From Eubacterium ruminantium (GTDB lineage Bacteria > Bacillota > Clostridia > Lachnospirales > Lachnospiraceae), in assembly GCA_900108205.1 (NCBI GenBank), contig FNUU01000010.1:50047-114046 (forward strand): a stretch of DNA of 64,000 nucleotides, read 5' to 3'. Made by a program: the position numbers and the translations under genes. Below, piece by piece: positions 63,700 to 64,000 of the stretch. The notes under the pieces were generated by a model. The model saw nothing but the letters and a program-made list of their open reading frames with translations, did no database searches and was not told where the DNA came from. Position 1 is the stretch's first letter, and every line of letters starts with the position of its first letter.

Positions 63700-64000
63700 G
63701 TAATAGAGTAAAGTTTTTGTCAGTTTAATAAAAAAATAAAGAGAGAGTATCAAGCCTCTTTGATATAATGATTTTGACCAAAAAACCCAAAACAAGGAGG
63801 AAGATACTCTCATGAACATTATAGCACTATTGGAAGGATTAGTTAATAGTTTAGTTGAGGCTGAAGAAAGATTTTTGAAAGACCCTATGGATTTCAGATC
63901 CCTGGAAGTATCAGCTAAGGCATCTACTGAGGCATTTGCTGCCGGATTTCTTGGTGAAGTGCTTTCAAGTGTTAATAAACATATATCAGAAAGCGATTGG
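63700..64000 (+). mobile_element. Left end of an ISLre2-like insertion sequence, cut by the window edge
   Basis: The AT-rich lead-in after 63700 contains GAGAGTATC (63743-63751) and GATACTCTC (63803-63811), inverted repeats just before the transposase start, and a TATAAT (63763-63768) that could drive it. The exact terminal inverted repeat cannot be fixed because the right end is outside the window. Confidence 0.55.
63812..64000 (+). CDS. ISLre2-family transposase, N-terminal fragment
   Basis: Opens at ATG 63812 after AAGGAGGAAG and runs off the window, giving 63 residues: MNIIALLEGLVNSLVEAEER then FLKDPMDF, and later FAAGFLGEVLSSVNKHISES. This helical start with a following SLE/LLGEVL pattern is typical of ISLre2 (UPF0236) transposases. 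The catalytic part is outside, so the family call is moderate and intactness unknown. Confidence 0.6.
   Translation, partial: MNIIALLEGLVNSLVEAEERFLKDPMDFRSLEVSAKASTEAFAAGFLGEVLSSVNKHISESDW

Overview
The window looks like chromosome from a low-to-moderate GC anaerobic Firmicute of the class Clostridia, most likely a gut Lachnospiraceae (Coprococcus, Lachnospira or Butyrivibrio relatives). The reasons are the fermentative gene set (a three-subunit NAD-linked [FeFe] hydrogenase), strong AGGAGG-type ribosome binding sites, a DUF1836 protein, a clostridial ABC-F protein, gut-type lipoprotein serpins and an ISLre2-like insertion sequence. The genus is inferred; no rRNA gene is present.

Layout. 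1-8.8 kb: end of parE, then parC, acylphosphatase, an S66 peptidase, a 3D-domain cell-wall protein, a Na/phosphate cotransporter with PhoU domain, and threonine synthase. 8.8-12.5 kb: a queuosine-precursor operon (queD, queE, folE, queC, then a lipid kinase) behind a promoter, a preQ1-I-like aptamer and a terminator. 12.8-21.4 kb: an orphan type IV pilin-like gene, purB, a methyltransferase, an EAL-type c-di-GMP protein, small regulators, a LysR regulator and purA. 21.8-26.0 kb, minus strand: hydC-hydB-hydA. 26.1-28.9 kb: a TSCPD protein behind a structured leader, then the most striking locus of the window: a Y RNA of the YrlA type (a circularly permuted tRNA-like RNA closed by a terminal helix), two more hairpins sharing its TACTTC internal-loop motif, and a large TerD-fold protein resembling the MXAN_6230/SCO0854 family. 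No recognisable Ro60/Rsr (TROVE) gene lies beside it, so the TerD-fold protein is a candidate Y RNA partner.

29-41.9 kb: a GH13 glycosidase, uvrB, a 1930-residue sortase-anchored adhesin, the remnant of a permuted ATP-grasp gene, a HAD phosphatase and NADP-isocitrate dehydrogenase. 42-49.8 kb: a J-domain/TPR protein, an HscC-like Hsp70, an RlmI-type rRNA methyltransferase and citrate synthase. With icd, citrate synthase suggests an oxidative half-TCA route to 2-oxoglutarate. 50.1-57.1 kb: a cell-envelope module (ECF sigma factor, membrane anti-sigma candidate, two lipoprotein serpins, a vWA lipoprotein). 57.1-64 kb: a cytoplasmic alpha-amylase behind a duplicated structured leader, a TrpR-like repressor, a CNNM/CorC-type protein, a DUF1836 protein with a histone H1-like tail, an ABC-F ATPase, and the left end of an insertion sequence cut by the window edge.

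Intergenic regions carry several dispersed structured repeat families. The main one is a unit of about 116 bp with three hairpins, present as two tandem pairs (21.6 and 53.1 kb) and in decayed copies (17.8, 60.7 and 63.5 kb), with compensatory base changes in its stems. All calls come from reading the sequence; no database search was run.
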